DNA of 64,000 bases. Origin: Giesbergeria anulus (lineage in GTDB: Bacteria > Pseudomonadota > Gammaproteobacteria > Burkholderiales > Burkholderiaceae_C). The notes beneath the pieces were generated by a model that had not been told where the DNA came from, ran no database searches, and was given only the letters and a program-made list of their open reading frames with translations. This document shows, one piece after another, positions 50,466-59,822 of the stretch. The DNA is taken from positions 1-64,000 of the forward strand of contig NZ_FOGD01000012.1 of assembly GCF_900111115.1 (NCBI RefSeq). Direction: 5' to 3'. Within the stretch, counting starts at the first letter, position 1. Every line of letters begins with the position of its first letter. Both the position numbers and the translations under genes were made by a program.

Positions 50466-52271
50466 TCAGAAGGTACGAACCTTGGGTGGCACGCTGTCCA
50501 CGGTCAAGGGTTTGAGGTTCACGGGCTTGTAGGTCAGGCTATTGTTTGCGCTGTGCCACAGGGTGTGCTTCATCCACTCCTTGTCGTTACGACCCAGCGG
50601 GAACTCAGCGTGGTCAGCCGGGTGCTCGTAGTCATAGACGGTGTGCGCGCCACGGCATTCTTTGCGTGCCGCTGCCGAGGTCATGGTGGCTTGGGCTACT
50701 TCGATCAGATTGTCTACTTCCAGCGCTTCCATGCGGGCTGTGTTCCAGACCTTGGACTTGTCTTGCAAAGTGACAGTGGAGACTTGGTCGCGCAGGCCGT
50801 TGATTTTGACCACGCCTTCGTCCATGCTCTTTTGCGTGCGGAACACGCCAGCGTGCTGCTGCATCGAGGTGCGGATGTCGTTGGCCAGCGTCTGGGCGTA
50901 GGTGCCGCTCTTGGAGTCTTGCAACTGGTTCAGGCGTGTCAGGGTGCGCTCGGAGCCATTGGCTGGCACAGCTTGGTGCTCGCCATGATCCTTGACGAAC
51001 TGCACAATGTGCTTGCCCGCCGACTTGCCAAACACCAACAAATCGAGCAGCGAATTGGTGCCCAAGCGGTTGGCACCGTGTACCGACACGCAAGAGCATT
51101 CGCCCACAGCATAGAGGCCATTGACGACATGGTTTTGCACGCCATCATGCACCACCACTTGGCCATTGATGTTGGTGGGGATACCGCCCATTTGGTAGTG
51201 GATGGTAGGCACCACAGGGATAGGCTCTTTGGTGATATCGACATTGGCGAAGTTGTGGCCAATTTCTTCCACCGAGGGCAGGCGCTTGCGGATGGTGTCG
51301 GCACCGAGGTGATCCAACTTCATCAGGATGTAGTCCTTGTTCGGGCCACAGCCACGGCCTTCCTTGATTTCTTGGTCCATCGAGCGCGAAACGAAGTCGC
51401 GTGGAGCCAAGTCTTTCAGGGTAGGCGCATAGCGCTCCATAAAGCGTTCGCCATTGCTGTTGAGCAAAATAGCGCCTTCACCACGGCAGCCTTCGGTCAG
51501 CAACACGCCCGCACCGGCGACGCCAGTGGGGTGGAATTGCCAAAATTCCATGTCTTGCAGCGGGATGCCAGCGCGTGCGGCCATGCCCAAACCGTCGCCG
51601 GTGTTGATAAAGGCGTTGGTAGAAGCAGCAAAAATGCGGCCTGCACCACCGGTAGCCAGCAGCACAGCCTTGGCGTGCAGTTCGTACAGATCGCCAGTTT
51701 CCAGTTCGAGTGCAGTGACGCCGACCACATCGCCTTGGCTGTTGCGGATCAAGTCCAGCGCCATCCATTCAACGAAGAAGTTGGTTTTGGCCTTGACGTT
51801 TTGCTGATACAGCGTGTGCAGCATGGCGTGGCCGGTACGGTCAGCCGCAGCGCAGGCGCGTTGCACAGGCTTTTCACCGTAGTTGGCGGTGTGGCCGCCG
51901 AACGGACGCTGGTAGATGGTGCCGTCGGGGTTACGGTCGAATGGCATCCCGAAGTGTTCCAACTCGATAACGACGTTGGGCGCTTCGCGGCACATGAATT
52001 CAATCGCATCTTGGTCGCCGAGCCAGTCGGAGCCCTTGATGGTGTCGTAGAAGTGATAGTGCCAGTTGTCCTCACTCATGTTGCCCAAAGAGGCCGAGAC
52101 GCCACCCTGAGCTGCCACGGTGTGGCTGCGGGTGGGAAACACTTTGGACAGCGAGGCCACATTCAGGCCAGCGCGCGAGAGTTCAAGGGCGGCACGCATG
52201 CCGGAACCGCCAGCGCCGACGATAACGACGTCGAATTTGCGCTTAGTGATGTTCGCTTGGGTATAGCTCAT
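50466..52271 (-). CDS. sdhA: Succinate dehydrogenase flavoprotein subunit
   Basis: SdhA oxidises succinate to fumarate and holds covalent FAD. The 601-residue protein starts with a Rossmann motif (VVIVGAGGSGMRAALELS). The FAD-linked His lies in RSHTVAAQGGVSASLGN, and the active-site region includes HPTGVAGAGVLLTEGCRGEG and the Arg/His set in MGGIPTN. C-terminal capping and helical domains are complete. AAGG precedes the ATG. SdhE, encoded just downstream in the operon, is expected to flavinylate it. Confidence 0.97.
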   Translation of the reverse strand: MSYTQANITKRKFDVVIVGAGGSGMRAALELSRAGLNVASLSKVFPTRSHTVAAQGGVSASLGNMSEDNWHYHFYDTIKGSDWLGDQDAIEFMCREAPNVVIELEHFGMPFDRNPDGTIYQRPFGGHTANYGEKPVQRACAAADRTGHAMLHTLYQQNVKAKTNFFVEWMALDLIRNSQGDVVGVTALELETGDLYELHAKAVLLATGGAGRIFAASTNAFINTGDGLGMAARAGIPLQDMEFWQFHPTGVAGAGVLLTEGCRGEGAILLNSNGERFMERYAPTLKDLAPRDFVSRSMDQEIKEGRGCGPNKDYILMKLDHLGADTIRKRLPSVEEIGHNFANVDITKEPIPVVPTIHYQMGGIPTNINGQVVVHDGVQNHVVNGLYAVGECSCVSVHGANRLGTNSLLDLLVFGKSAGKHIVQFVKDHGEHQAVPANGSERTLTRLNQLQDSKSGTYAQTLANDIRTSMQQHAGVFRTQKSMDEGVVKINGLRDQVSTVTLQDKSKVWNTARMEALEVDNLIEVAQATMTSAAARKECRGAHTVYDYEHPADHAEFPLGRNDKEWMKHTLWHSANNSLTYKPVNLKPLTVDSVPPKVRTF

Positions 52272-52293
52272 TGTTTGCCTTCAGTCGCAGAAA

Positions 52294-52659
52294 TCAGAGA
52301 CGCCACAGTACTTGGAAACCCCAGCCGGCACAGCCGACCAGCCAGACGATGGAGAAAACCTGCAATACCAGGCGCAGTCCCACGGGTTGGATGTAGTCCA
52401 TCCAGATGTCGCGTACACCGACCCAGACGTGCCAAGCCAGCGCCACGATGACAGAGAAAGTGACGGTTTTCATCCATTGGCTGGAGAAAATGCCAGCCCA
52501 CGCAGCGTAACCGATCGGGCCTTTGGTAAAAATCAGTTGTGCAAGCACAACCACGGTAAACAGCGCCATCAGGGCGGCGGTGACGCGTTGGCTGAGCCAG
52601 TCGCGCAGACCATAGTGGGCACCGACGACGATGCGCTTGGAGCCGTAATTGACGGACAT
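52294..52659 (-). CDS. sdhD: Succinate dehydrogenase membrane anchor SdhD
   Basis: The 121-residue hydrophobic subunit helps bind haem b and quinone. Three transmembrane helices are visible (about residues 25-45, 58-80 and 92-115). HYGLRDWLSQRVTAALMAL is the N-terminal signature, and HVWVGVRDIWMDYIQP contains the haem-ligand His and the quinone-site Asp-Tyr pair. AGAGGAAT precedes the ATG. It lies 58 bases after sdhC and 22 bases before sdhA. Confidence 0.94.
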   Translation of the reverse strand: MSVNYGSKRIVVGAHYGLRDWLSQRVTAALMALFTVVVLAQLIFTKGPIGYAAWAGIFSSQWMKTVTFSVIVALAWHVWVGVRDIWMDYIQPVGLRLVLQVFSIVWLVGCAGWGFQVLWRL

Positions 52660-52717
52660 GGTGAGATTCCTCTTCTAAATATAGGGGTGCTAGGGTACTG
52701 TGCGGGCCGCAGGGCGA

Positions 52718-53152
52718 TCAGTACAGGCCAAACAGTTTGGCACCCAAAATGAGTGTCAGGGCTACGCTGATGGTCAGGGTGACCACTGCGGAGGATTTGC
52801 CCGATTCTTTGGTGACCGAGTCGTGGTTCATGTCCATGCGCAGGTGGCGTACGCCAGCGCAGAAGTGGTGCAGGTAAGCCCAGATCAATGCCAAAGTAAC
52901 CAACTTGATGAACCAGCCCGGCACAAAACCCAACCCAGCACTGAACGCAGAGGTAAAACCTGCAAAAGAAATCTCAGAAGACACCGACATGTCGAACATC
53001 CAGAGGATGAACGGCAGCAGCAGGAACATGATGACCCCACTGATACGGTGCAGGATGGAGACAATGCCAGCGGCTGGCAAGCGGTAGCTTGGCAGGTCCG
53101 TGATGGCGTTGATATTGCGGAATTCAGGCCGCTTTTTGGCTAGCTCGGTCAT
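52718..53152 (-). CDS. sdhC: Succinate dehydrogenase cytochrome b556 subunit SdhC
   Basis: The 144-residue subunit is the first gene of the sdh operon. It starts with KKRPEFRNINAITDLPSYRLP. SILHRISGVIMFLLLPFILWM carries the conserved Ser-Arg quinone-site residues, and HHFCAGVRHLRMD holds the haem His. Three transmembrane helices are present. The N-terminal consensus NRPxxPHL is replaced here by a RPEFRNINA form that is common in betaproteobacteria. The 146 bases upstream hold the operon promoter; I see no strong sigma-70 match or copy of the GntR operator there. Confidence 0.94.
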   Translation of the reverse strand: MTELAKKRPEFRNINAITDLPSYRLPAAGIVSILHRISGVIMFLLLPFILWMFDMSVSSEISFAGFTSAFSAGLGFVPGWFIKLVTLALIWAYLHHFCAGVRHLRMDMNHDSVTKESGKSSAVVTLTISVALTLILGAKLFGLY

Positions 53153-53298
53153 GGCAAATGCTTTCGTAGGTGTAACTGCGTGTTAATTTTTGCGCAGGCA
53201 AGGGAAGCCAAAATTCTATTGCAATGCAACAAGGCGTGGGTTTGGCGCGGCGCGTATTGTCGATGGTTTGCTGACATGGTGCTGATGGAGCTGCCAGT

Positions 53299-54090
53299 TC
53301 AGCTCAGGTCGTTGCGGTAGTGGTGGGTATCGGTGCGGTACAAACCACGGCGCAATTCCATTGGAACATCGTTGTAGGTGTAGGCCAGCCGTTCAACGCT
53401 GAGGAGCGGCGTTTCGGGGGAAACTTGTAACAGATCGGCTTGTTCTGGGTCGGGCAAGACGGCGCGTATTTTTTCTGCGGCCCGTACCATGCGTACGCCA
53501 AAGTGAAGCTCAAACATGGCGTAGGTGGGGCCGGGGTAGCTGGTCATTTGGGTGGCAGTCAGGCCCTTGAAGGAGGTGCCCGGCAGCCAAATGTCTTCCA
53601 AAATGGTGGGCACGCCGCTGAACGAAAGCACCCGGCGTGCCTGCATGACAGCATCGCCTGCGCGCAGCCCCAGAATGCGGGCAACATCGGCACTGGCCCG
53701 CACCCGCTTGCAATCGATGATGTGGCGCTGCGCTGGGCCTTCGACGCTAGCGTCGCCGCTGTCGGGCAGTAGGCGCAAAAAGCGGTATTGCACCTGTTGT
53801 TCGGCATGGGTAGCCACAAAAGTGCCTTTGCCTTGGCGGCGCACGACCAAATTTTCGGCGGCCAAGTCGTCAATGGCTTTGCGTACGGTGCCTTGGCTGA
53901 CGCGAAAGCGCGCAGCCAGTTCCATCTCGCTGGGAATGGCCTCGCCCGGTTTCCATTCGCCCGCTTGCAGGCTGTGCAAGATCAGCGCCTTGATTTGTTG
54001 GTACAAGGGGCTAAAAGCAGGCACAGACAACCCCGCAGCACTGGGCAACGAGATCGGGTTATCAGAGGAGGAAAGGGGCAATGACGACAT
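53299..54090 (-). CDS. GntR-family (HutC type) transcriptional regulator
   Basis: The 263-residue protein has an N-terminal winged-helix GntR domain (about residues 25-95, with LYQQIKALILHSLQAGEWKPGEAIPSE and RFRVSQGTVRKAIDDL). A UTRA ligand domain follows (about 110-255, with LEDIWLP and ELRRGLYRTD). Such regulators bind small metabolites. It sits between the sdh operon and mdh, so it probably senses a TCA-cycle or related metabolite and controls these genes. A palindrome in its own promoter suggests autoregulation. The effector is unknown. Confidence 0.93.
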   Translation of the reverse strand: MSSLPLSSSDNPISLPSAAGLSVPAFSPLYQQIKALILHSLQAGEWKPGEAIPSEMELAARFRVSQGTVRKAIDDLAAENLVVRRQGKGTFVATHAEQQVQYRFLRLLPDSGDASVEGPAQRHIIDCKRVRASADVARILGLRAGDAVMQARRVLSFSGVPTILEDIWLPGTSFKGLTATQMTSYPGPTYAMFELHFGVRMVRAAEKIRAVLPDPEQADLLQVSPETPLLSVERLAYTYNDVPMELRRGLYRTDTHHYRNDLS

Positions 54091-54104
54091 GGTGACGCAG
54101 GCGC

Positions 54105-54132
54105 ATCATATCTTATATAAGACATAAGACAA
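54105..54132 (-). promoter_or_regulatory. Promoter of the GntR-family gene
   Basis: On the minus strand TTGTCT and TATGAT with a 16-base spacer form a plausible sigma-70 promoter. The palindrome at 54111-54122 fills most of the spacer, so binding there would shut off this promoter. Confidence 0.55.
54111..54122. promoter_or_regulatory. Palindromic operator, probably for the GntR regulator
   Basis: TCTTATATAAGA is a perfect 12-base palindrome in the divergent region. A further TAAGAC half-site follows at 54125-54130. It lies 12 bases upstream of the mdh -35 box and inside the regulator's own promoter, so it can control both directions. Confidence 0.7.
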
Positions 54133-54133
54133 A

Positions 54134-54163
54134 TTGACGCAGGACAAAAATCGAGGCTACAAT
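54134..54163 (+). promoter_or_regulatory. Promoter of mdh
   Basis: TTGACG (54134-54139) and TACAAT (54158-54163), spaced by 18 bases, form a good sigma-70 promoter just downstream of the palindromic operator and about 97 bases before the mdh ATG. Confidence 0.65.
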
Positions 54164-54259
54164 CTTCACCTGTTTGCGGGGCACATGTTGCTGGTAACAG
54201 GCGCAAGTGGCAACCGCTGCAATCTCCCCTGTTTCTCTTCACTTCCTGGAGTTTCCACC

Positions 54260-55249
54260 ATGAGCAAAGCACCCGTTCGCGTGGCCGTCACCGGCGCAGC
54301 AGGTCAAATCGGTTACGCCCTGTTGTTCCGCATCGCCTCCGGCGAAATGCTGGGCAAAGACCAGCCCGTCATCCTGCAACTGCTCGAAATCCCAGACGAA
54401 AAAGCCCAAAACGCCCTCAAGGGCGTGATCATGGAGCTGGAAGACTGCGCTTTCCCACTGCTGGCTGGCATCGAAGCCCACAGCAACCCCGAAGAAGCCT
54501 TCAAAGACACCGACTACGCCTTGTTGGTGGGTGCCCGTCCCCGTGGCCCCGGCATGGAGCGCGCTGACCTGTTGGCCGCTAACGCTGCCATCTTCACCGT
54601 GCAAGGCAAGGCCCTGAACAAGGTTGCCAGCCGCAACGTCAAGGTGCTGGTGGTCGGCAACCCCGCCAACACCAATGCCTACATTGCCATGAAGTCGGCT
54701 CCCGATCTGCCAGCCAAGAACTTCACCGCCATGCTGCGTTTGGACCACAACCGCGCTGCTTCGCAAATCGCTGCCAAGACCGGCACCGCCGTGGGCGACA
54801 TCAAGGGTCTGACTGTGTGGGGCAACCACTCGCCCACTATGTACGCTGACTACCGCTTTGCCACCATCAATGGCGCTTCGGTCAAAGAAACCATCAACGA
54901 CCAAGTCTGGAACGCTGAAGTGTTCTTGCCCACCGTGGGCAAGCGTGGTGCTGCGATCATCGCCGCCCGTGGCCTGTCTTCGGCTGCTTCGGCTGCCAAC
55001 GCTGCCATCGACCACATGCGCGATTGGGCCTTGGGCTCCAACGGCGAATGGGTGACGATGGGCGTGCCTTCCAACGGCGAATACGGTATTCCTGCTGGCA
55101 TCGTGTTTGGCTTCCCCGTCACGACCACCCCCGACGGCGAATACAAAATCGTTGAAGGTCTGGAAATTGATGCCTTCTCGCAAGAGTGCATCAACAAGAC
55201 TTTGGCCGAGCTGCAAGGCGAAGCCGACGGCGTGAAACACCTGCTGTAA
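54260..55249 (+). CDS. mdh: Malate dehydrogenase
   Basis: Mdh interconverts malate and oxaloacetate with NAD. The 329-residue protein has the Rossmann motif [35 protein letters not shown] in the mobile loop, [10 protein letters not shown], and the catalytic His in [10 protein letters not shown]. It belongs to the longer, cytosolic-type bacterial group. TGGAG precedes the ATG; an in-frame start at 54134 would lie within the promoter and is rejected. A strong terminator follows. It supplies oxaloacetate to citrate synthase encoded by the neighbouring divergent operon. Confidence 0.97.
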   Translation: MSKAPVRVAVTGAAGQIGYALLFRIASGEMLGKDQPVILQLLEIPDEKAQNALKGVIMELEDCAFPLLAGIEAHSNPEEAFKDTDYALLVGARPRGPGMERADLLAANAAIFTVQGKALNKVASRNVKVLVVGNPANTNAYIAMKSAPDLPAKNFTAMLRLDHNRAASQIAAKTGTAVGDIKGLTVWGNHSPTMYADYRFATINGASVKETINDQVWNAEVFLPTVGKRGAAIIAARGLSSAASAANAAIDHMRDWALGSNGEWVTMGVPSNGEYGIPAGIVFGFPVTTTPDGEYKIVEGLEIDAFSQECINKTLAELQGEADGVKHLL

Positions 55250-55260
55250 TCGCCCCTGAC

Positions 55261-55311
55261 AGCGCAGACCCGGATGCCTGTGTGTGTTCCGGGGCTGCGC
55301 TTTGCTTTTTT
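55261..55311 (+). terminator. Intrinsic terminator of mdh
   Basis: AGCGCAG-A-CCCGGA and TCCGGG-G-CTGCGCT form a stem with one internal mismatch and a 13-base loop, followed by TTGCTTTTTT. It lies 12 bases after the mdh stop. Confidence 0.8.
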
Positions 55312-55333
55312 CCGGCCTAGTGTGTAATTTTTT

Positions 55334-56323
55334 ATGACCCATCCCCGCGACGTTCTCCTTGGTGCGCAGGCGCAAACCGGTTTTTTGCCCGTCTGTGACC
55401 ATTACAGCGGCGTCGAAGTGCGGATGCGCAAAAGCCTGCAATTGCAGGCTGAAATGACCGAAGAATTTGGTACCTGCGTCTTTGATGTGACGCTGGACTG
55501 TGAAGATGGTGCCCCCGTCGGTGGTGAGGCACCCCATGCCACCTTAGTGGCCTCCTTGGCCCGTGAGGCCGCCCCCGGTGCCCGTGTGGCAGCCCGTGTG
55601 CATCCTGTCGATCACCCGGCCTTTGCCAACGACATGGCCACCATTGCGGGCGAGGCGGGCCATCGGTTGTGCCACATCATGCTGCCCAAAGTAGAGTCAG
55701 TCGATGATGTGTTGCTGGCTGAAAAGGCATTAGAGCGCGCTGGGGCCGCCCACCTGCCTTTGCAAGTATTGATTGAGTCCCCGGCAGCGGTGCATCGCGC
55801 TTTTGACATCGCTGCCCATCCACGGGTGCAAAGCCTGAGTTTTGGCCTGATGGATTTTGTCTCGGCGCACGGTGGCGCTATTCCTGCATCGGGCATGACT
55901 TCTGCGGGGCAGTTTGCACACCCTTTGGTGGTGCGGGCCAAGCTCGAAATTGCCGCCGCCTGCCATGCCCACGGCAAGACGCCTTCGCATTGCGTAGTGA
56001 CAGAATTTAACGACAGTGCCGCCATGCAGGCTGCCGCCCACCGCGCCTCTGCTGAGTTGGGTTACACCCGGATGTGGAGTATCCATCCGGCGCAAATTCG
56101 CCCCATCTTGGCGGCTTTTGCCCCAGCACAGGATGAAATCGACCACGCTGCCCGCATTATTGCCGCTGCTGCCGCTGCCGATTGGGCACCGATCAGCGTG
56201 GATGGTGTTTTGCATGATCGCGCCAGCTACCGCTATTTTTGGCAACTGCTAGAACGTGCCCACCAGACCGGTCGGTCTTTGCCCGTTGCGGTACAACACT
56301 GGCTGGCACCTGTCCATTCCTGA
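55334..56323 (+). CDS. HpcH/HpaI aldolase / CitE-like lyase
   Basis: The 329-residue TIM-barrel protein belongs to the CitE-like family that cleaves or forms 3-hydroxyacyl-CoA esters such as malyl-CoA or citramalyl-CoA. [20 protein letters not shown] and [15 protein letters not shown] give the conserved Asp-Glu metal region, [10 protein letters not shown] and LIESPAAV supply the second Glu, and MWSIHPAQI is the C-terminal signature. It is not accompanied by citD or citF, so classic citrate lyase is unlikely. The ATG is preceded by TAATTTTTT with no Shine-Dalgarno. It lies between mdh and acnB in the TCA block. Confidence 0.88.
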   Translation: MTHPRDVLLGAQAQTGFLPVCDHYSGVEVRMRKSLQLQAEMTEEFGTCVFDVTLDCEDGAPVGGEAPHATLVASLAREAAPGARVAARVHPVDHPAFANDMATIAGEAGHRLCHIMLPKVESVDDVLLAEKALERAGAAHLPLQVLIESPAAVHRAFDIAAHPRVQSLSFGLMDFVSAHGGAIPASGMTSAGQFAHPLVVRAKLEIAAACHAHGKTPSHCVVTEFNDSAAMQAAAHRASAELGYTRMWSIHPAQIRPILAAFAPAQDEIDHAARIIAAAAAADWAPISVDGVLHDRASYRYFWQLLERAHQTGRSLPVAVQHWLAPVHS

Positions 56324-56346
56324 TTTGATTTTTGCTGGAGTTCTCC

Positions 56347-56973
56347 ATGAAAAACCTGTTTGCCTCTGCCTTATTGGCCCTGACACCCGCCTTGGTATTG
56401 GCGGCTCCCTCTACGCCCAAAGCGGGCACCGCAGCTAAAAAAACCTCCGTGGTCAAAGCCAAGCCAAGCCAAAAAGTGCTGGTGGCTAAGGCTGACACCA
56501 GTAGCCGCTCCAGCCGGGGCCGTGCGATGGCCGTAGGCGCTGCGGCAGTGGGTGCTGGTGCCTTGGGTGCTGCTGCCTTGGCTAGCAGTGTCCCAGCAGT
56601 TGCTGCGCCCCTGTCGTCTGAAGTGCTGTCGGTGGCCGAGCGTGTACACACTGGCACCATCGCTTGCGAGTTGGGTGCCTCGGTGCGCGTCACTGCCGAC
56701 CCCCAAGCCCCCGGCCACTTCCACATTGACGGCAAGGGCTTTAAGTACCACATGGCCCCAGTCGCTACCAGCACCGGCACTGTGCGCCTTGAAGACCAGA
56801 AAGCCGGTGCTGTTTGGTTACAAATTGCCAACAAATCCATGCTCATGGACCAAAAACGCGGCCAGCGTTTGGCCGATGAGTGCATGAGCCCTGAGCAATA
56901 CCAAGTGGCCCAAGCTATCAAAAAGAACCCCCCACCCAGCGTGCTGGATGCGCAGCCCACGGCTACCCGCTAA
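56347..56973 (+). CDS. Secreted hypothetical protein
   Basis: The 208-residue precursor begins with a Sec signal peptide (MKNLFASALLALTPALVLAAP). An Ala/Lys/Ser-rich segment follows (residues about 25-75), then a second hydrophobic Ala-Gly stretch (MAVGAAAVGAGALGAAALASS) that may be a membrane helix or low-complexity linker. The C-terminal domain has TIACELGASVRVTAD, FHIDGKGFKYHMAPV, VWLQIANKSMLMDQKRGQRLADECM and two cysteines that could bond. The domain faintly recalls small periplasmic lysozyme-inhibitor folds, but I cannot assign it. It lies between the CitE-like gene and acnB. Confidence 0.8.
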   Translation: MKNLFASALLALTPALVLAAPSTPKAGTAAKKTSVVKAKPSQKVLVAKADTSSRSSRGRAMAVGAAAVGAGALGAAALASSVPAVAAPLSSEVLSVAERVHTGTIACELGASVRVTADPQAPGHFHIDGKGFKYHMAPVATSTGTVRLEDQKAGAVWLQIANKSMLMDQKRGQRLADECMSPEQYQVAQAIKKNPPPSVLDAQPTATR

Positions 56974-57030
56974 GGCCTTGCACTCAATCGCTGATATTGC
57001 CCCACACCTACAAAACCACCGGAGAAATTG

Positions 57031-59622
57031 ATGTTGAAAGCCTACCGTGACCATGTGGCCGAGCGCGCAGCGCTGGGTATCCCCCCCCTGCCCTTGGATG
57101 CCAAGCAACTGGCCGAATTGATCGAGCTGATCAAGAACCCAGCCGCCGGTGAAGAAGCCTTCTTGCTCGAACTGCTCACGCACCGCGTGCCGCCCGGCGT
57201 GGACGATGCCGCCAAGGTCAAAGCCAGCTTTTTGGCCGCTGTGGCCCATGGTGACATCGCCGTGGCCCTGATCTCCAAGGCCAAGGCGACTGAGCTGCTG
57301 GGCACCATGGTCGGTGGCTACAACGTGCATCCGCTGATTGAACTGCTGGACGACGCTGAAGTGGCCGCCGTGGCTGCTGCCGCGCTGAAGAAGACGCTGC
57401 TGATGTTCGACTTCTTTAACGATGTCGCTGACAAAGCCAAGGCTGGCAATGCTTTTGCCAAAGACGTGATGCAAAGCTGGGCCGAAGCCGAATGGTTCAC
57501 CAGCCGCCCCGAAGTGGCACAAAAAATCACCGTCACCGTGTTCAAGGTGCCCGGTGAGACCAACACCGACGATCTGTCGCCCGCCCCCGATGCGTGGAGC
57601 CGCCCCGACATCCCGCTGCACTACTTGGCGATGCTGAAAAACACCCGTCCTGACGCTGCTTTCAAGCCCGAAGAAGACGGCAAGCGCGGCCCGATGCAGT
57701 TCATCGACGACCTGAAGAAAAACGGCCATTTGGTCGCTTACGTCGGTGATGTGGTCGGTACTGGCTCCAGCCGCAAGTCGGCCACCAACTCCATCGTCTG
57801 GGCTACCGGCCAAGACATCCCCTTCGTGCCCAACAAGCGCTTTGGTGGCGTTACGCTGGGTGGCAAAATTGCCCCCATTTTCTTCAATACGCAAGAAGAC
57901 TCCGGCTCGTTGCCGATTGAAGTCGATGTGTCTAAGCTCGAAATGGGCGACGTCATCGACGTGCTGCCCTACGACGGCAAAATCGTCAAAAACGGCGACA
58001 CTGTGGCCGAGTTCGCGCTCAAGAGCGATGTGCTGTTTGACGAAGTGCGCGCTGGTGGTCGTATCAACCTGATTATTGGTCGCAGCTTGACTGCCAAGGC
58101 CCGTGAGTTCTTGGGTCTGCCCGCTTCCACCCTGTTCCGTCTGCCCACACCACCTGCTGAAACCAAGGCTGGTTTTACGCTGGCCCAAAAGATGGTCGGT
58201 CGTGCGGTTGGTTTGCCCGAAGGCCAAGGCGTGCGCCCCGGTACTTACTGCGAACCCAAGATGACCACCGTGGGCTCGCAAGACACCACCGGCCCCATGA
58301 CCCGCGACGAGCTGAAGGATTTGGCTTGCTTGGGCTTCAGTGCCGATCTGGTCATGCAATCGTTCTGCCACACCGCTGCTTATCCTAAGCCAGTCGATGT
58401 GAAAACACACCGCGAACTGCCCGCCTTCATCAGCAACCGTGGCGGCGTGGCCCTGCGCCCCGGTGATGGCGTGATCCACAGCTGGCTCAACCGCCTGCTG
58501 TTGCCCGATACCGTGGGCACTGGCGGTGACTCGCACACCCGTTTCCCTATCGGCATTTCCTTCCCCGCTGGCTCCGGTTTGGTGGCCTTCGGTGCCGCCA
58601 CTGGCGTGATGCCGCTGGACATGCCTGAATCCATCTTGGTGCGTTTCAAGGGTGAAATGCAGCCCGGCGTGACCCTGCGCGACTTGGTACACGCTATTCC
58701 GCTGTACGCCATCAAGCAAGGTCTGTTGACGGTAGCCAAGGCTGGCAAGATCAACGCCTTCTCGGGCCGTATCCTAGAAATCGAAGGTCTGCCTGACTTG
58801 AAGGTCGAGCAAGCCTTTGAATTGTCTGACGCTTCTGCTGAACGCTCTGCCGCTGGTTGCACCATCAAGCTCAACAAAGAGCCAGTGGCTGAATACCTGC
58901 GCTCGAACGTGGTGCTGATGAAGAACATGATTGCTGATGGCTACGCCGACGCCAAGACTTTGGCCCGCCGTATCGAAAAGGTCGAAGCTTGGTTGGCTAA
59001 CCCCAATCTGCTCGAAGCCGACAAGGATGCCGAATACGCTGCCGTCATCGAGATCGATCTGGCCGACATCAAAGAACCGATTGTTTGCTGCCCCAACGAT
59101 CCTGATGACGCAAAGTTCCTGTCCGAAGTGGCTGGCACCAAGATCGACGAGTCCTTCATCGGTTCGTGCATGACCAACATCGGTCACTTCCGTGCTGCTG
59201 CCAAGCTGCTGGGCGGCCAACGCGACATCCCAGTCAAGATGTGGGTGGCCCCACCCACCAAGATGGATCAAGAAGAACTCATCAAAGAAGGCCACTACGC
59301 CGCCTTTGGTGCCTCTGGTGCCCGTACTGAAATGCCCGGCTGCTCGCTGTGCATGGGCAACCAAGCCCAAGTGCGCGAAGGTGCAACCGTGATCTCTACC
59401 TCCACCCGCAACTTCCCCAACCGTTTGGGCAAGAACACCAACGTGTTCTTGGGTTCTGCCGAATTGGCCGCCATTGCCTCCAAGCTGGGCAAGCTGCCGA
59501 CCAAGGAGGAATATTTGGTAGCTATGGGCGTAATTGACGCTGACAAGGCCAGCGTGTACCGCTACATGAACTTCGACCAAATCGAAGAATATGCAGATGT
59601 GGCCAAGAGCGTAGCCGCTTAA
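57031..59622 (+). CDS. acnB: Aconitate hydratase B
   Basis: AcnB isomerises citrate to isocitrate and may also hydrate 2-methylaconitate. The 863-residue protein has the HEAT-like N-terminal domain of AcnB ([15 protein letters not shown] onward), then the swivel domain with [16 protein letters not shown] and the catalytic iron-sulfur domains. The three cluster cysteines lie in [12 protein letters not shown] and, near the C-terminus, [19 protein letters not shown] is also typical. GGAGA precedes the ATG at 57031; a TTG directly upstream is a less likely start. A terminator follows. Confidence 0.96.
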   Translation: MLKAYRDHVAERAALGIPPLPLDAKQLAELIELIKNPAAGEEAFLLELLTHRVPPGVDDAAKVKASFLAAVAHGDIAVALISKAKATELLGTMVGGYNVHPLIELLDDAEVAAVAAAALKKTLLMFDFFNDVADKAKAGNAFAKDVMQSWAEAEWFTSRPEVAQKITVTVFKVPGETNTDDLSPAPDAWSRPDIPLHYLAMLKNTRPDAAFKPEEDGKRGPMQFIDDLKKNGHLVAYVGDVVGTGSSRKSATNSIVWATGQDIPFVPNKRFGGVTLGGKIAPIFFNTQEDSGSLPIEVDVSKLEMGDVIDVLPYDGKIVKNGDTVAEFALKSDVLFDEVRAGGRINLIIGRSLTAKAREFLGLPASTLFRLPTPPAETKAGFTLAQKMVGRAVGLPEGQGVRPGTYCEPKMTTVGSQDTTGPMTRDELKDLACLGFSADLVMQSFCHTAAYPKPVDVKTHRELPAFISNRGGVALRPGDGVIHSWLNRLLLPDTVGTGGDSHTRFPIGISFPAGSGLVAFGAATGVMPLDMPESILVRFKGEMQPGVTLRDLVHAIPLYAIKQGLLTVAKAGKINAFSGRILEIEGLPDLKVEQAFELSDASAERSAAGCTIKLNKEPVAEYLRSNVVLMKNMIADGYADAKTLARRIEKVEAWLANPNLLEADKDAEYAAVIEIDLADIKEPIVCCPNDPDDAKFLSEVAGTKIDESFIGSCMTNIGHFRAAAKLLGGQRDIPVKMWVAPPTKMDQEELIKEGHYAAFGASGARTEMPGCSLCMGNQAQVREGATVISTSTRNFPNRLGKNTNVFLGSAELAAIASKLGKLPTKEEYLVAMGVIDADKASVYRYMNFDQIEEYADVAKSVAA

Positions 59623-59683
59623 GCAGCGTAAGCGTTTGATCCTGCTGGGGGCAAAGCGTCCTCAGCCTATGGTTCAATCACCA

Positions 59684-59709
59684 AGGCCCGCACTGTGTGC
59701 GGGCTTTTT
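59684..59709 (+). terminator. Intrinsic terminator of acnB
   Basis: GCCCGCAC and GTGCGGGC form a perfect eight-base stem with a TGT loop, followed by a run of T, 63 bases after the acnB stop. The remaining 113 bases up to the tolA stop show no gene. Confidence 0.9.
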
Positions 59710-59822
59710 GCATACATGCTGGCAAGCGGGTGATGTTAGAGCAGTAATCAGAAGAGTTGCAGGCTTATCTGCGCCAGTCGGGGTTGGCGTTGTTCTTGCA
59801 CTGCGCGCCTATGATGCTGGCC

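Noticed and set aside
50424-52451. Plus-strand open frame of about 675 codons opposite sdhA
   Set aside because: sdhA is complete and certain on the minus strand. The opposite frame is open because of G/C-ending codons and has no recognisable domain.
56818-58719. Minus-strand open frame of about 630 codons opposite acnB
   Set aside because: Same codon-bias shadow; acnB is intact, and the shadow protein has no known motif.
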